A program made the translations under genes and the position numbers. DNA of 64,000 nt from Bactericera cockerelli (taxonomy: Eukaryota > Arthropoda > Insecta > Hemiptera > Triozidae): the NCBI GenBank assembly GCA_024516035.1, contig CM044963.1, forward strand, positions 18,208,344 through 18,272,343. The letters are read 5' to 3'. Below are positions 51,237-62,604 of the stretch, in pieces (within the stretch, counting starts at the first letter, position 1; each line of letters starts with the position of its first letter). The notes beneath the pieces are model-generated. The model was not told the origin of the DNA, searched no databases, and was given only the letters and a program-made list of their open reading frames with translations.

Positions 51237-52156
51237 TGCTAATCACAATGCCCAAATGCCAATATTAATAATCTACATCGAGCCTTTGATATCTCGATTG
51301 GCCAGCTACCTAATCACCTGATTCACATAGCTCCGTTAGGAGAGCTACTTAAATATTCTCTCTGTAATAATAATCATAAATTTGATAATAATATATTCCC
51401 GCTTCTCTTCCTAGAACCAGGAGATTATTTCAGGAGTGTTTGATAATGTATTTATAATTATCTTCTTAAGTCAAAGAGAGAAAGGACGGAAGAAAGAAAG
51501 AGAGAAAATATCAGAAGAAAAAAGGCAATGAAAGAGAGATTAAGGATAATGAGAGTAAGAATGAGAGAAAAAGATGATAGATAGAAAATTGATGTTAATT
51601 CAGATTGTCTCTCTTACTCTTCTTGCCTCCAATTTTAAATTAAGATATTTTTAACTCCTCTCTTTCTCCCCTCTTGCTTAATTTACATGTTTTCTCTTCT
51701 CCACAGTCTACTTTCCAAATCTTCTTTCTCTCTTTTATACAATTTTATTCAAATGTTTCTTCCACTTATCTCTCTGTTCTTCTCTCTCTCTCTCTCTCTC
51801 TTTCTCTTACGCTTTCTCCCTTTCTCTCTGACCAGCTGTCATCTTAATGTACATATCTTCTTTCCTCTGGATTTTTTTTTTCTGGATTTTTTATAATAAA
51901 ATATAATAAATAATATAATATAATCTTAATGAAAACATAGAAAAACACAACTCAAAAGAGATTCATTTAAGAGGTAATCAAAAAAGGAACTTTTCAAGGG
52001 AGATATCTGTGAAGGTAAAATTGAATCAGGAATGAAAACGATATTTGAAGTGGGGCCAGAGAAGCGTGACTTTGGGAGGGAAAAACAAAAAGAGACGGAA
52101 TTTACTCAAGATTATTGGGAAGTGAATGAGAAGGAAGAAAATGAAAGTAGGGGTCC
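51237..52156. other. Low-complexity GA (51470-51590) and CT (51600-51850); no gene
   Basis: Otherwise single-copy AT-rich sequence. Confidence 0.6.
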
Positions 52157-52235
52157 CAGAAGCAACCAAATTCAACCATGATGACGACGAGGTTGACTAA
52201 TACCAACCCAAAGCAAGTTTGAGAAAAGGAAGAGT
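52157..52235 (+). mobile_element. SINE family C, 3' end fragment
   Basis: CAAATTCAACCATGATGACG, GAGGTTGACTAATACCAACC: a diverged form of the hairpin end seen at 56.9 kb. Confidence 0.55.
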
Positions 52236-52269
52236 GTTAGAAGAGAAGAAGGTATCGGGTGGAGGAAAG

Positions 52270-52740
52270 GTGGAGAATTGGGAAAATGGCAACATGACTT
52301 TGGGAAGAAAAATTAAAAGGAACAAAATGTGAGAATATTAGAAAGAAAATGGGAAGAAGTGAGGGAAATAGCAACATGACTTTGAGAGGGAAAAATGAAA
52401 AGGAACAAAATGTGGAAATATTGGGAGGAAAATGGGAAGAAGTGAGGGAAATAGCAACATGACTTTGGGAGGGAAAAATGAAAAGGAACAGAATGTAAGA
52501 ATGTTAGAAGGAAAATGGGAAGAAGTGAGGATAATATATAGCAACATAATAACTTTGGGAGGGAAAATGAACAGGAACAAAATGTGGAAATATTGGGAGG
52601 AAAATGGGAAGAAGTGAGGAAAATAGCAACATGACTTTGGGAGTGAAAACGGAAAAAGACGAACTCTGTAATGTGGGAATATTGGGAGGAAAATGGGAGA
52701 CACGACAGGTGAAGTGGGAAAATTATGAGAGGAGACACCT
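52270..52740. repeat. Tandem repeat, 83-90-bp unit, five units
   Basis: AAATAGCAACATGACTTTGG, GAGGGAAAAATGAAAAGGAA, CAAAATGTGGAAATATTGGG and AGGAAAATGGGAAGAAGTGA recur from about 52290, 52373, 52456, 52540 and 52627. Long minus-strand frames (141 and 121 residues) are by-products. Confidence 0.93.
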
Positions 52741-52946
52741 AGGGCTGGGAAAAGCCATTAGGACGGCGTGATTTGCGATCAAAGTTTGACGCTTAGTGGC
52801 AGAGAAGGGACGGATTTAATTTGGTCTAGAATAAGAGACTGGGGGAAGGAGAGGGTTAAAACTTTATTTAACCCTCGAAATCCTCATTTTAACGTTGTAG
52901 ACAGAGGATCTTCAACGTAGAGCAGAAGCTATAATATTAATATACC

Positions 52947-53206
52947 AACATTGACTGGTTGTCAAGTGGTTAACACGCTAGTCTGTTAATCCAGGTAGCG
53001 TAGTGATCCGTTGATTCGTATCCCACTTAGTGCATGAATTTGAGTTTGTGACCACATTTTTTTTTTTTTTTTGGCATTGGTTGACAAGGCCATTCCATAC
53101 AGCCAAATTGTGACCACATAATAATAAGATTAACTTAACCGCATTAACCTCGCCTGATTATTACTTTCCACTAAAGAGTGCTTTTATTATTATTATTGAG
53201 TTGTAC
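52947..53206 (+). mobile_element. SINE family A, copy 7, interrupted
   Basis: Head (GACTGGTTGTCAAGTGGTTA) and body resume after a 51-bp insertion at 53057-53107. Confidence 0.88.
53057..53107 (-). mobile_element. 51-bp retroposed fragment with poly-A and 11-bp target duplication
   Basis: TTGTGACCACA at 53046-53056 is repeated at 53108-53118. On the minus strand the insert is TTTGGCTGTATGGAATGGCC then TTGTCAACCAATGCC, followed by A16. This is the signature of LINE-driven retroposition of a very short RNA end. Confidence 0.85.
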
Positions 53207-53505
53207 CTGAAATCCAGCAATTTTTAAACACAAAGTTTCACTATTCGTACAACTGAACTTTCTTTGGAATGCAAGAAATTTCTTTCTTGTAAAAGCATAT
53301 CCAGGCTACCACAAAATCCATTTCTCTTTTGATCGTAGAAGTTCGGCAACATTCAGCCAGGTGAAGAATTGGTGAATATTTGAATAATTGCTTCTCTGAA
53401 ACATTGTTAGATATTGGACTATGTTAGACAGTTAGACTATGAATATTAGAAAACTATGAAATTTGGAGTTTTATAATGTTGAAGAGCTAGCCACTAAAGT
53501 TGTGA
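53207..53505. other. Single-copy; faint 5S-SINE trace at about 53338-53380
   Basis: GTTCGGCAACATTCAGCCAG GTGAAGAATTGGTGAATA is distantly like the 5S head. Not firm. Confidence 0.35.
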
Positions 53506-53509
53506 CATA

Positions 53510-53592
53510 ATAAGAAAAAATTGAAATCGGAGCAAAAAAATATTTTTTTATATACAAAAACGAACACAATACTACCGCTTTCTAAGAAGTAA
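53510..53592 (-). mobile_element. Element Q, 5' fragment
   Basis: On the minus strand: ACTTCTTAGAAAGCGGTAGT, TTGTGTTCGTTTTTGTATAT, GCTCCGATTTCAATTTTTTC. Confidence 0.75.
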
Positions 53593-53625
53593 AATAAAAA
53601 CAGATAAATATTATTATTAAATATA

Positions 53626-54072
53626 TGTTGGATCAAGTTTTATTTACAAATAAATGTGTTTCTTTGTGTTGTTATATCACAATTTTAGTGGGTATAGCGC
53701 AGAATTATAGGACTTTTCCATATCTTAAATGTCCTATAATTTGCCTATAATTCCGCCACTGGTCGCTGCGAACATTAAATCATTTAAAATAACATAGAAT
53801 ATATAAATATTGTACATTTACATACATCATCATCATCATAGGGTGGCGTCATCGTGAACGATGGTAGCCAGACAGTAGAGGAATGACTCAGCACTTCTTT
53901 CTACCACTGTCTTTACAAGGAGGCTAATAATTGACAAGGGCCCCCAGAACCAAGCCAATGCTGGTCTACTCCCTGTTTATAGTCCCCCAGCCAGACTTAC
54001 ATACATAGAAATTGAAATTAATAAAACAAAACTTGATCAAGGGCGGTGTTAATGCCAACGGCATTCTCTTCC
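53626..54072 (+). mobile_element. Dispersed repeat U, copy 2, with two nested insertions
   Basis: Three blocks match the uninterrupted copy at 27530-27650. Between them sit a family E tail (about 53656-53795, flanked by AAATAA) and the (CAT)n-tailed element at 53828-53996. Ends with the AATGCC-AAC-GGCATT hairpin. Confidence 0.8.
53828..53996 (-). mobile_element. 169-bp retroelement with (ATG)n tail and 10-bp target duplication
   Basis: TTACATACAT at 53818-53827 is repeated at 53997-54006. Minus strand: GTCTGGCTGGGGGACTATAA, ACAGGGAGTAGACCAGCATT, AAGACAGTGGTAGAAAGAAG, GGCTACCATCGTTCACGATG, ending (ATG)n. Part is shared with 2411-2525. Confidence 0.85.
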
Positions 54073-55459
54073 GTAATACTAACTATACTATATACAATAC
54101 TAACTCTGTCTTAACCAACAACACTTATTTCCAAGGGAATGTCGGACCTTCTCCGCTTCAAGCAAACAGAGGAAAACTCTCTACCAGCCCCATGCAGACT
54201 GTCAGGTAACCCTACTTCCGTGAAATTTATCGTGTGCAAAACATGGCTACCAACCTTTTTAAATTAAAATTCATGCAATGCAGATAAAGAGAGAAAAACA
54301 TCTTTAATTCATACCGACTCGACTTGAACGTAAAAAAAAAACAATATTTACATTCTCGTTTACAAGTATTTTACGTTGTTGTGCTGCGAAGTATTTTCTA
54401 AGGAAATAAAATACCTCAACTCAATGTACCTTCGTATTTTTGTACTACGTATGTCGGTACAAGGTACATTCACTTACGTACTAAATTTACCAAGTCTAAA
54501 TACCTAATATAAATTATCGTGACAAGTTCTGTAAGGTTTCCCAACCTGGAAAATATCAAAATGGCTGCGGCCGGCCATCATTTTGTCTGGAATTTTCAAT
54601 GGGAAGTGTTGCAGAACGTTGCGAAGTAAGTGGTGTTCGATCTCATTTGATCCTGAAGAATGAATGGAGCATGCAACGTTGCCAGACGAAATGTTGCAAT
54701 CAGTGGGATCCCGCCAGGCTTTACACTTTGATCTGTGCTGTGGTCGCCTGGCTTTAACCAGGCAACTTCATTGACGCGGAAACCAACCAGGTAAAAATTA
54801 CTGGAATTATTTAATTATTCAATTTATTACCTCATTATTGTTCATGCTCGGAAAGTAAAATAAATAACGTAATATCTTTTATTTACACAAAATTAACCTC
54901 AAATCAAAGTTATTCTGAAAACAAAATTTCCGTATAATTATGTATTTTGAAGAATAATTCATTCTGTTTAAATAATATTATTCTACAGTATGTGTTTTTG
55001 TACGTTTTTTTTCTCTCTCCCTCCATACACTCTCAATCACTTTCCACAAAGTACAGCTGTAAATACTAAGTATTATAATATGGATGATTTTAGTATATTA
55101 TTTTATTTATGTTAACAGATTTAAATATGGGTTAACCATGTTGATTTGTTAAAAAAAAAAAAAAAAACAAACAAAACAAAAAACAAAACAAAACAAGCAC
55201 ATTAACTGTAATAATAAGAATAATTCCGGAAAGTCAAATTGGAAAATTCAAGGAACCTCGCTATGTTTGGCACCCCCTGAACATATTTTCTTATTTTATG
55301 TAGTACGTAGACTAGACTCCCCCCGCCATCTTTTTTTTCCTCCCCGCCATCTTGTTTTTTATTTCCGAAAGGATTTGGGTCCTTTCAGCTGAAGAGAATT
55401 TACATTCTCTACTGCCAATGTAAAGTGGATAAATTTACAACGCCACTCGGTAATGGAAT
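54073..55459. other. No gene; repeat fragment near 54.68 kb
   Basis: GAAATGTTGCAATCAGTGGG ATCCCG resembles 4290-4310. A-runs with (CAAAA)n at 55160-55195. Nothing else recognised. Confidence 0.5.
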
Positions 55460-55460
55460 C

Positions 55461-55877
55461 TACAGGGTGTCTGTTGTCTGTGGCGACCAGATGAAGAGTA
55501 ATCTCAGTCAGCTTGAGATAGAGGTAATTCAAAATATTTTTAAATTAAAATCTATTTATTTTTAATCCGTCGTTACTTTTCTTAGGATTTTATTTAAATT
55601 TATAAGAGTGTGCAAACATACAATTATGTTATAACTAATTAAGATTTAGGAGCAAGGACTCTGATTGTTAAGTTTCCTCTGTAAATAAACATAAAAAAAA
55701 AAAATATGTATCGCTTCATTTTATTTTAATTTCATTACAATAATAATAATAAATTTTGATGGTATTTCACAAAAATATCTTTGTTAACTTGAAACTATAA
55801 GAAATCTTAGGTATTTACTTACTAATAATTATTTAATTATATCTCATCTAGATTTCTGCGCAATGGGACACCCTGTA
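55461..55877. mobile_element. 417-bp TIR element with TACAGGGTGTC ends
   Basis: TACAGGGTGTC at 55461-55471 and its exact inverse GACACCCTGTA at 55867-55877. TA at each extreme may be the target duplication, as in Tc1/mariner-type insertion. AT-rich interior without an open frame. Same ends as the large inverted repeat at 37.2 kb. Confidence 0.6.
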
Positions 55878-56654
55878 GATGAACAGATGCAATTTAAATA
55901 ATATTAGCTACCAACCTATGTGGAATTACCTCATTTATACTGCGTTGTTTTATCTTTAAGGTGTCCCAGAAACATAATTATTATGCAAATATTCTGATTT
56001 GTATAAAACTTATGTCCTAATTCCTGTTTATCTCATAAGTCAATAAGTTTATCTCATGGAATCTAATTTTTCTTTAAATCATGTAAATCTACATAGAATA
56101 CTATGTAGATTTCTTGTCACATTTTATTACCCTAACTTTGAATCTTATTAGGTATGTCTAATTTTTTTTTTATTTTTTTTTTAGTATTTTTATTTATGAC
56201 TTTTTTTCTGGTATTTAAATGTTAGAATTATAACTTTGTATTTCGTCACATTTTACCACCCATATTTTAAATTTTGAAAGATTATTTTCTTATTTTGTAT
56301 TGTATTTTATTTTTTAACTTTTGTTATTTGTTACATGTTTATACGGACTCTTTCCGTAAATACAAGTGCCTTTGAGCACCAGTACCATTACCATTACCAA
56401 TAGTGCATTTTTTACAAAAGTGATACCAACATGGAAAACTTTATCACAATTCTAGCAAGGACATTGGTCCACTAGAAATAGGTGCTAAATGAGAGTCCAT
56501 GAGGTGCCGTACTTACCCTTAAAATATTGACATCTGTTGCGTGGACAACTGGACACCCTGTGGAAAGGAGAAGCACTATGTGTGTTATTTTTTAAAAAAA
56601 AACCTAAATTAATTATTAATATAATTAGTTGGTTATTTTAATAAAAAAGTTAGT
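55878..56654. other. AT-rich; lone GGACACCCTGTGG at about 56550
   Basis: No gene. Confidence 0.5.
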
Positions 56655-56990
56655 AACGGTTTTGACTACTGCCTGTAGTACAGAGATCTTGTGGTCGATC
56701 CCCGGTCGGAGCAGATTTTTCACACAGAAAATTCTGTTCCCTCCGTACATGTAAGGCTGGCATTTCCGGTCCTACTCAGGTTGGGTGAGGTTAATGTAGG
56801 TATCTCGTACGATTCCCAGCGAATGGAAGCTAAAACCCCCCTCCTAATCCAGGACGTTAAATCAGGTATAATCGCTGGTGTTAGGAGGGTCATCCAGCCG
56901 TAAAAAAATGTGCCAAAACCAACCAACCTCAACCATGAGGTTGAACAACGTCGACCCTGCTCAAGTGGGATATAGTAAAAGACATAGTAA
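56655..56990 (+). mobile_element. tRNA-headed SINE family C copy
   Basis: Partial head GACTACTGCCTGTAGTACAG, box-B-like TGGTCGATCCCCGG, shared body (CAGGTTGGGTGAGGTTAATG, TACGATTCCCAGCGAATGGA, TAAAACCCCCC) and the 3' hairpin CAACCTCA-ACCA-TGAGGTTG. Ends GTGGGATATAGTAAAAG. Small frames on both strands are incidental. Confidence 0.9.
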
Positions 56991-57199
56991 AAAAAGAAGA
57001 ATTAGTTAGTTAATGGATTGGTGTGTATGACCGTTAGTGTTGCCATGCACCACCATAATTTAATAAATAATATAGACAAAATAGTTGATTAATATCATTT
57101 ATATTTACATAATATGGGCAGAAATTAATTATATAGATTTGTATTTATTTTATCCTAGTAATATTAATGAGGTAATTCTTTCGGAAAAAGAGTCAGACA
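56991..57199. other. No recognisable feature
   Basis: AT-rich. Confidence 0.4.
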
Positions 57200-57545
57200 G
57201 GACAAAGCAGCTAAATTTTGGAGGGAAATAGAGAGAAAAGAAGAGGGAGGGGAGAAGGATGGAGATAAAGGCAGGGGAAGGAGAGGGAGAGAGAAGAGAG
57301 GAGATTTTCGAAATGGCGTTCAAGCATAAATCCAAAATTGATATAAAACAAATCAGTAGGGATAACTCCTCTCCCCCTTACTAGCTAGCTCCCTCCCTCT
57401 TTCTCTCCCCACTCCCCCCCTCCCCCTCTCCCCCTGTCTCGCTCTCACTCTCTCCTAATCCTTCTCTTTCTCTCTCTCTATCCCTCTCTCTTCCTCTTCA
57501 TCTCTCCTCTCTCCCTCTTTCTCTCTCTCTTTCTCTCTTGTGGAA
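57200..57545. repeat. GA tract (57200-57310) then CT/C-rich tract (57365-57545)
   Basis: Purine-rich then pyrimidine-rich on the plus strand, with CCCCACTCCCCCCCTCCCCC near 57405. Confidence 0.88.
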
Positions 57546-57655
57546 AGAAGTAATGTGGTCTGGATATTTTCACCATTAATATTTTACATGCAGTCATAAC
57601 ATCACAAAAACAATTGCTCTCTCTTTCTATCTCTCCCTCTCTTGTATGCTTCCAT

Positions 57656-58318
57656 TTTTACTTTCCTTATCTTATAATAAGGAAAGTATTGGATTCGTCG
57701 AAAATTTGACCAACCCAGTTTTTCACATTTCTGGACGAATCATGGCCTCAGGATACCAAAAAAGTTGTTTTCAGCCATTGGTCCGTGCGTCTGGCTGTCT
57801 GTTTGTCTGTCTGTCTGATGTCTGTGTGTGTGTGAACAGGATATCTCAAGAACGGTAAAAGCTAGAGACTCGAAATTTGGTACACAAATTATTTTATACA
57901 CCAGACGAACCACGAAACTTTTGGTTGAAATCGGACGCATTCTGCGGCCACAGGGCCGCAAATGCTAGCCGCAAGCGCCGCTTCTTTAAATTGGTTAAGG
58001 ATACAAAATTTTTTAGAGAAAAAAATTTTCTTAGATTAAAAAAATAATATGGGTCTATTCTGATCTTTTTTTTGATATCTTGAACTTTTTGGAACTCGGC
58101 CCCAATTTACCGGTATTTCGGGGGGACCCGCTTTGACTAACTTTTTTATTATTCATCCTACATGGGGGCTGTGACATATCAAATTCAATGATTTTGAAGT
58201 GCTGATTACGAATTTGGCATTGGTTTTTAGTTACCTGTTACCGTTGAGTCACCAGTGGCGGAATTCGACTCCTTTTTGGGGGATAAGGAAAGTCGTGTGA
58301 TGTTTACACCAGATTTTT
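57656..58318 (-). mobile_element. Dispersed element P, copy 4, full length
   Basis: Inverted relative to the other copies. On the plus strand it starts ACTTTCCTTATCTTATAATA AGGAAAGT (the palindromic terminus), CACATTTCTGGACGAATCAT, (GTCTGTCT)n, CAAGAACGGTAAAAGCTAGA, GGCCACAGGGCCGC, ATGGGGGCTGTGACATATC, and ends GTGTGATGTTTACACCAGAT. Confidence 0.88.
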
Positions 58319-58319
58319 C

Positions 58320-58450
58320 TTCTCTTTAATTCTCTCTCTGTCTCTTTCTCTTTCCCTGTCTCTCCTTTTGATTATCTCTTTGATTATCTCTCCCTTTCTT
58401 GTATCCTTCCATTTCTCTTCTCGCATCCTCTCATCGATCTTCTTTATTAA
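58320..58450. repeat. CT-rich tract
   Basis: CTCTCTGTCTCTTTCTCTTT-like, directly against element P. Confidence 0.8.
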
Positions 58451-59990
58451 TAATTATTTTCTCAATAAATTCTAACCGCGATTGAAAATTAAAATTCCTG
58501 AGAGGTCTTCTACGTTAATGTATGAAATATTCCTGAATGATGGAGATTACAAACGAACGTTATCCCGATAATACGTATATTATCTTCACATTAAGTTGTG
58601 TTGTTTGTTATTTTCTATTTTATCATATTTTTGCTATCTCGTATAGTATGGATGAAATAGTTATATGTATAGACTTCTCACTCTTCTGTTTATACTGTTA
58701 CTGATTAGATACAGAGTAATATTTTGTATTTATTTCTTTGATTTCAGGTAATACACATTAACATGTCAATTTCGGTAGTTTTCAAAGCCATATTAATATG
58801 GTTCATAGACATGAAGATTTGGTTCCACTTGGAAGGTGAGTAGATATTTTTAATCTCACGAAATTTACAGAAAAAACATATTTTTCTGCTGTATAAAGGT
58901 AGATTAATAATACTGGATAAGGTGGTAGAAAATGCTAAACAGGGTTATTATTATTATTACCTACATACCAAATGTTACATATTATATTAATTTAATCAAA
59001 TAAAGTTAAAATATATATTTTTACAAGTTTTAGTAGGTGAATAAGGTACTTAGCTTTGATGAATGATTGTACCTAATTTTATATAAAAAATCTATATTTT
59101 CCTCAATAATCCTTAAAGATTATTCTAAACAACGCAGTGAAACCTCTTAAAACAAAGAAAAGAAATCTTTGCCTGTTCTTTCTTCTAAGTTTTGCAATAT
59201 AAAAGGGATTAGCTAGGTATGTAGGTTATGAAGATATAAATTATGTAGCTGTTTTATATCCTTAGCAGCGGCATATAATGTGCAATTTATACAAGATGGT
59301 TATTGTATAATAAATACTTTAAATGTATAAAATGTTAGAAGCATATTTCAATAAATCTCAGTTTCTTCTAACTGATTGTTATGCTGTGATTTTTAGCAAC
59401 CTACTTTATGGTGGGCAGCATGAATATTTGTATAAAAATAAATATTATTCTTCTTTTTCTTCTAAAACTCAAATCTGTGCGTGTCTGACTGACTATGTCC
59501 TCTCAGGGGTTGTCTGTTTACAATACCATTGCCCAAACGGTAATTGATATTGAATTTTTCATGAGATTTAACCCCATCCTGAACCACTTTCAAACTGCCT
59601 AGAAAATTATCAAAATTTAAATATCTATTACCATTTTCATAATATAGGGATTTTCCAGTCCAATAATGATTTAATAACAGTACAAAGCACGGGTGAAACA
59701 GCTAGTATATTATATTTTCAAAATTTCATTTTGAAAAATAGCACCAATTGTAAAGTATTTTTAATAAATATTTTACGTTCTCTCTCTACAAATATTTCAT
59801 GAAGTCCAATGGCCGCATTTCCTATGTAAATGGTTAGGTTTTGATAATTTCTGCCCAAAATGAAATTTCGTCATACTGATGAAAAGCTGGGGAGTGAAAG
59901 AGAACTTTTTTATTCGTCGAACATAACAATAAATAAGAAGGCATGGACTGACTGAAAATGTTTATCCAGAATCTGAACAACACAAGCCTA
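58451..59990. other. AT-rich, no defended gene
   Basis: A short family A tail fragment lies at about 58919-58960 (GGTGGTAGAAAATGC..TTATTATTATTA). The frame 59323-59547 is unsupported. Confidence 0.5.
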
Positions 59991-59994
59991 TAAA

Positions 59995-60420
59995 TCAAAG
60001 AGAGTGAGAAAAAGAAGAATTGACTTAGTTGTATAATGAGAGAAAGTGACAGATAAAAAGAGGAACAAAGACGGAAAGAGAGCAATAAAGTAAGTGAGAG
60101 AGAGAGAAAGAGTAGGTAAGTTGGAAGACAGAGGTCGGGGGTTTGCGAAAGAAAAGTAAGAAAGAGATAGAGAGACCGAGCAATAGGGAGTAAAAAAGAT
60201 AAAAAGAGAAACAATAAGAAAGAGGGAAAGTGAAAGGGAGGAAATGAGAGTGAGAGGAGAGAAAGGAAAAAACGACATAGTATTCATAGAAAGACAACCA
60301 AGCAAAGAAAGAGAATGAAGAGAGACGGAGTGATTAAAAATGAAAAGAAAAGGAGAAAGAAGAAGACAAAAAGCCAATGAAATAGGGAAAAGGCGAGAGA
60401 CATAAGGAGGCAATAATGAA
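59995..60420. repeat. GA/A-rich low-complexity tract
   Basis: Minus-strand frames of 141, 126 and 90 residues are Ser/Leu/Phe-rich by-products. Confidence 0.9.
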
Positions 60421-60925
60421 GACTGGATAAAAATATAAATAGGTACACAAAAATATGAAGAAAAAAAATATAAAACGAAATAGTTAAAAAAGTGTTGATC
60501 AGAGGTAAAATAAAAAAAAGTACCCCTCCCCCCTTCACTTCCCCCCGCTATAGGAAAACGGGGGTTGAAAATAAGTTCTAAAATACATAATTAATATTCA
60601 AAGTAGGTACAAGTATATAGCTTTTCCTGTTTGTTTTGGAAATCCGGAAAGTAATACAAGTCCGGAAGAAGGTATTGTACTTCGGAAAACAATAAATTTA
60701 ATTGGAAGTACTGAGCAAAAACTTTCTTTCAAAAAAAGTGTTTCAAAATTTGTATCGAAACTTTTATGTTTGGTTGGTATTGGGCTGAAGTGAGCAGGAA
60801 AGTGGGCATGACGAGAATTTAAACAACTCACTCTCTTTTATGAAAGCGGGTTCAAGGAATCGTTCCAGAAAGTACTCTCACTCTAAAACTGTCCAAATCT
60901 CCTTTGCATTCATTAAACTTCGTTC
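60421..60925. other. No recognisable gene
   Basis: A 77-residue minus-strand frame (60598-60831) is unsupported. Confidence 0.4.
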
Positions 60926-61285
60926 AAATGACCCCAATTAGAGTGTGTTGTTTACCCAAATAACCCACTCAGAGTGTGTGGTTTACCCAAATGACCCAAG
61001 CAGAGTGTGTTGTTTACCCAAATGACACATCAGAGTGTGTTGTTTACCCAAATGACCCATCAGAGTGTGTTGTTTACCCTAATGAACCAAGCAGGGTGTG
61101 TTCTTTACCCAAATGACCCAATCAGAGTGTGTTGTTTACCCTAGTGACCCAATCAGAGTGTGTTTTTTTACTCAAATGACCCAATCAGAGTGTGTTTTTT
61201 ACACAAATGACCCAATCAGAGTGTGTTGTTTACCCAAATAACCCAATCAGAGTGTGTTTTTTACCCAAATGACCCAATCAAAAAG
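60926..61285. repeat. 31-bp minisatellite, 11 units
   Basis: CAGAGTGTGTTGTTTACCC and AAATGACCCAAT form the unit; GAGTGTGT recurs near 60941, 60971, 61003, 61033, 61064, 61095, 61126, 61158, 61188, 61219 and 61250. Confidence 0.95.
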
Positions 61286-61369
61286 CAGTTGTAAGTAAGA
61301 TTTAGGGATTATGAGGGTGGGAAATCTAAGCACATTGCAAGAAAAGTGGTAGGAGAAGTGAGGCTGCAC

Positions 61370-61440
61370 AATTCTTCGTCTCAGTTCAATGGCCATCAAG
61401 TTCTAACCTCACTGGACGTTGCTCAACTTGAGTCAATAAA
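61370..61440 (-). mobile_element. 5S-headed SINE, head fragment
   Basis: Minus strand: CAAGTTGAGCAACGTCCAGT, GAGGTTAGAACTTGATGG. Confidence 0.6.
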
Positions 61441-61542
61441 GCGAGAACTATGTTGACTCAACTTGAGTCAAAATGGCTCGTTCAATATATTATGTTTAGC
61501 GAGCAATTAACGCGAATCCAAAGTGCTCTTGTACTTCTCACA

Positions 61543-61710
61543 AGGGTTGGGTGGAAGAGATTGCCACAGGCAATAACCCCACCCTTTAGGTAGGACATTA
61601 GCATTATTCTCTTTTTGTTCTTGTTTCAATCTATTTATTTTTTCTTTATAATTTCATTGTATTTTACTGTACATAATTTACTTTATCTTACCTAATGAAA
61701 CATAAAATAA
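61543..61710 (+). mobile_element. Retroelement 3' tail, family T, intact hairpin
   Basis: GGTTGGGTGGAAGAGATTGC, stem ATTGCC-ACA-GGCAAT, ACCCCACCCTTTAGGTAGG, AT-rich body, (AAT)n. Confidence 0.85.
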
Positions 61711-61732
61711 TAATAGTAATCATCTATCCGTA

Positions 61733-61800
61733 AAAATGTGCCTCAGCCATGAGGTTGAACATTTCCAACCGCAAGTATGTTTGGGAAAAGGCAAAGTGAA
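61733..61800 (+). mobile_element. SINE family C, 3' end fragment
   Basis: GTGCCTCAGCCATGAGGTTG AACATTTCCAACCGC, then AAAGTGAAAGAAGAAG. Confidence 0.65.
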
Positions 61801-62017
61801 AGAAGAAGAATATTAGCTGTGGAAAATTGTGACACAGGGTTCCCAGGTACCTACTCCTTCTCATCTGAAAGTATGCCTGTCTATCGAGAGCGCTGATACT
61901 CTACTAAGTTACCTGAAGACAATCAAACTGTACAGTGTACACCCAAGTATAAAACACCACAAGAATCGACGTGAATGACCTGTCTAGAAACAGTGTTAAA
62001 GCACCTAATGGAATAAA

Positions 62018-62600
62018 ACTGCCAATTATGGACACAATACTTCCTCGTGATTGTTTCACATTGTATACAAGTGCTAATTTTGAGATTTTATACCACTTGT
62101 ATCTCCAAAACAGCTATACCTACCGATTTTCTTCAAATTTGTTTTATAATGTAAAATACTATTTTTCCTACATTCTGGATTCTATAAAAAAAATTCTGAA
62201 TCGGCGAGTCGTGGACCTTATTTTTTGACTTTTTTGTCCAAAATTTCGAATTTTTAATATCAGAGTAAAATTATGAATTATTAAAAAATAAATATAAATA
62301 GCCTATGTAATACAATAATATGCATAATATACATACAAGAACCGCTAGTACGAATTTGATGAACTTAAAATGGGACCATCTGCAGAACGTCTCCTATATG
62401 TGTGCAAAATTTCATCAAAATCCCTTGAGTAGTTTCCGAGATTTATTTTTACAAGCAATAATTTTAACAGACCGATAGACTGACACAAAACAAAATTTGC
62501 TCAGGAGGTTATGAAACGTACAGAAATAAAAAAATTAAAATCGGAGCAAAAAAGAAAAAAATACAAAAACAAACACAATACTTCCGATTTCTCGGAAGTG
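62018..62600 (-). mobile_element. Dispersed element Q, copy 3
   Basis: Inverted. TGCCAATTATGGACACAATA at the left, then CTTCCTCGTG, TTGTCCAAAATTTCGAATTT, GGGACCATCTGC, GAGTAGTTTCCGAGAT, CCGATAGACTGAC, and the palindromic ACTTCCGATTTCTCGGAAGT. The GTCTGTCG array is reduced to one unit. Confidence 0.85.
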
Positions 62601-62604
62601 AAAG

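Noticed and set aside
60926..61285. CRISPR-like array
   Set aside because: Units are contiguous near-identical 31-mers without unique spacers, in eukaryotic DNA with no cas genes. The same holds for the 45-bp, 67-bp and 130-bp arrays.
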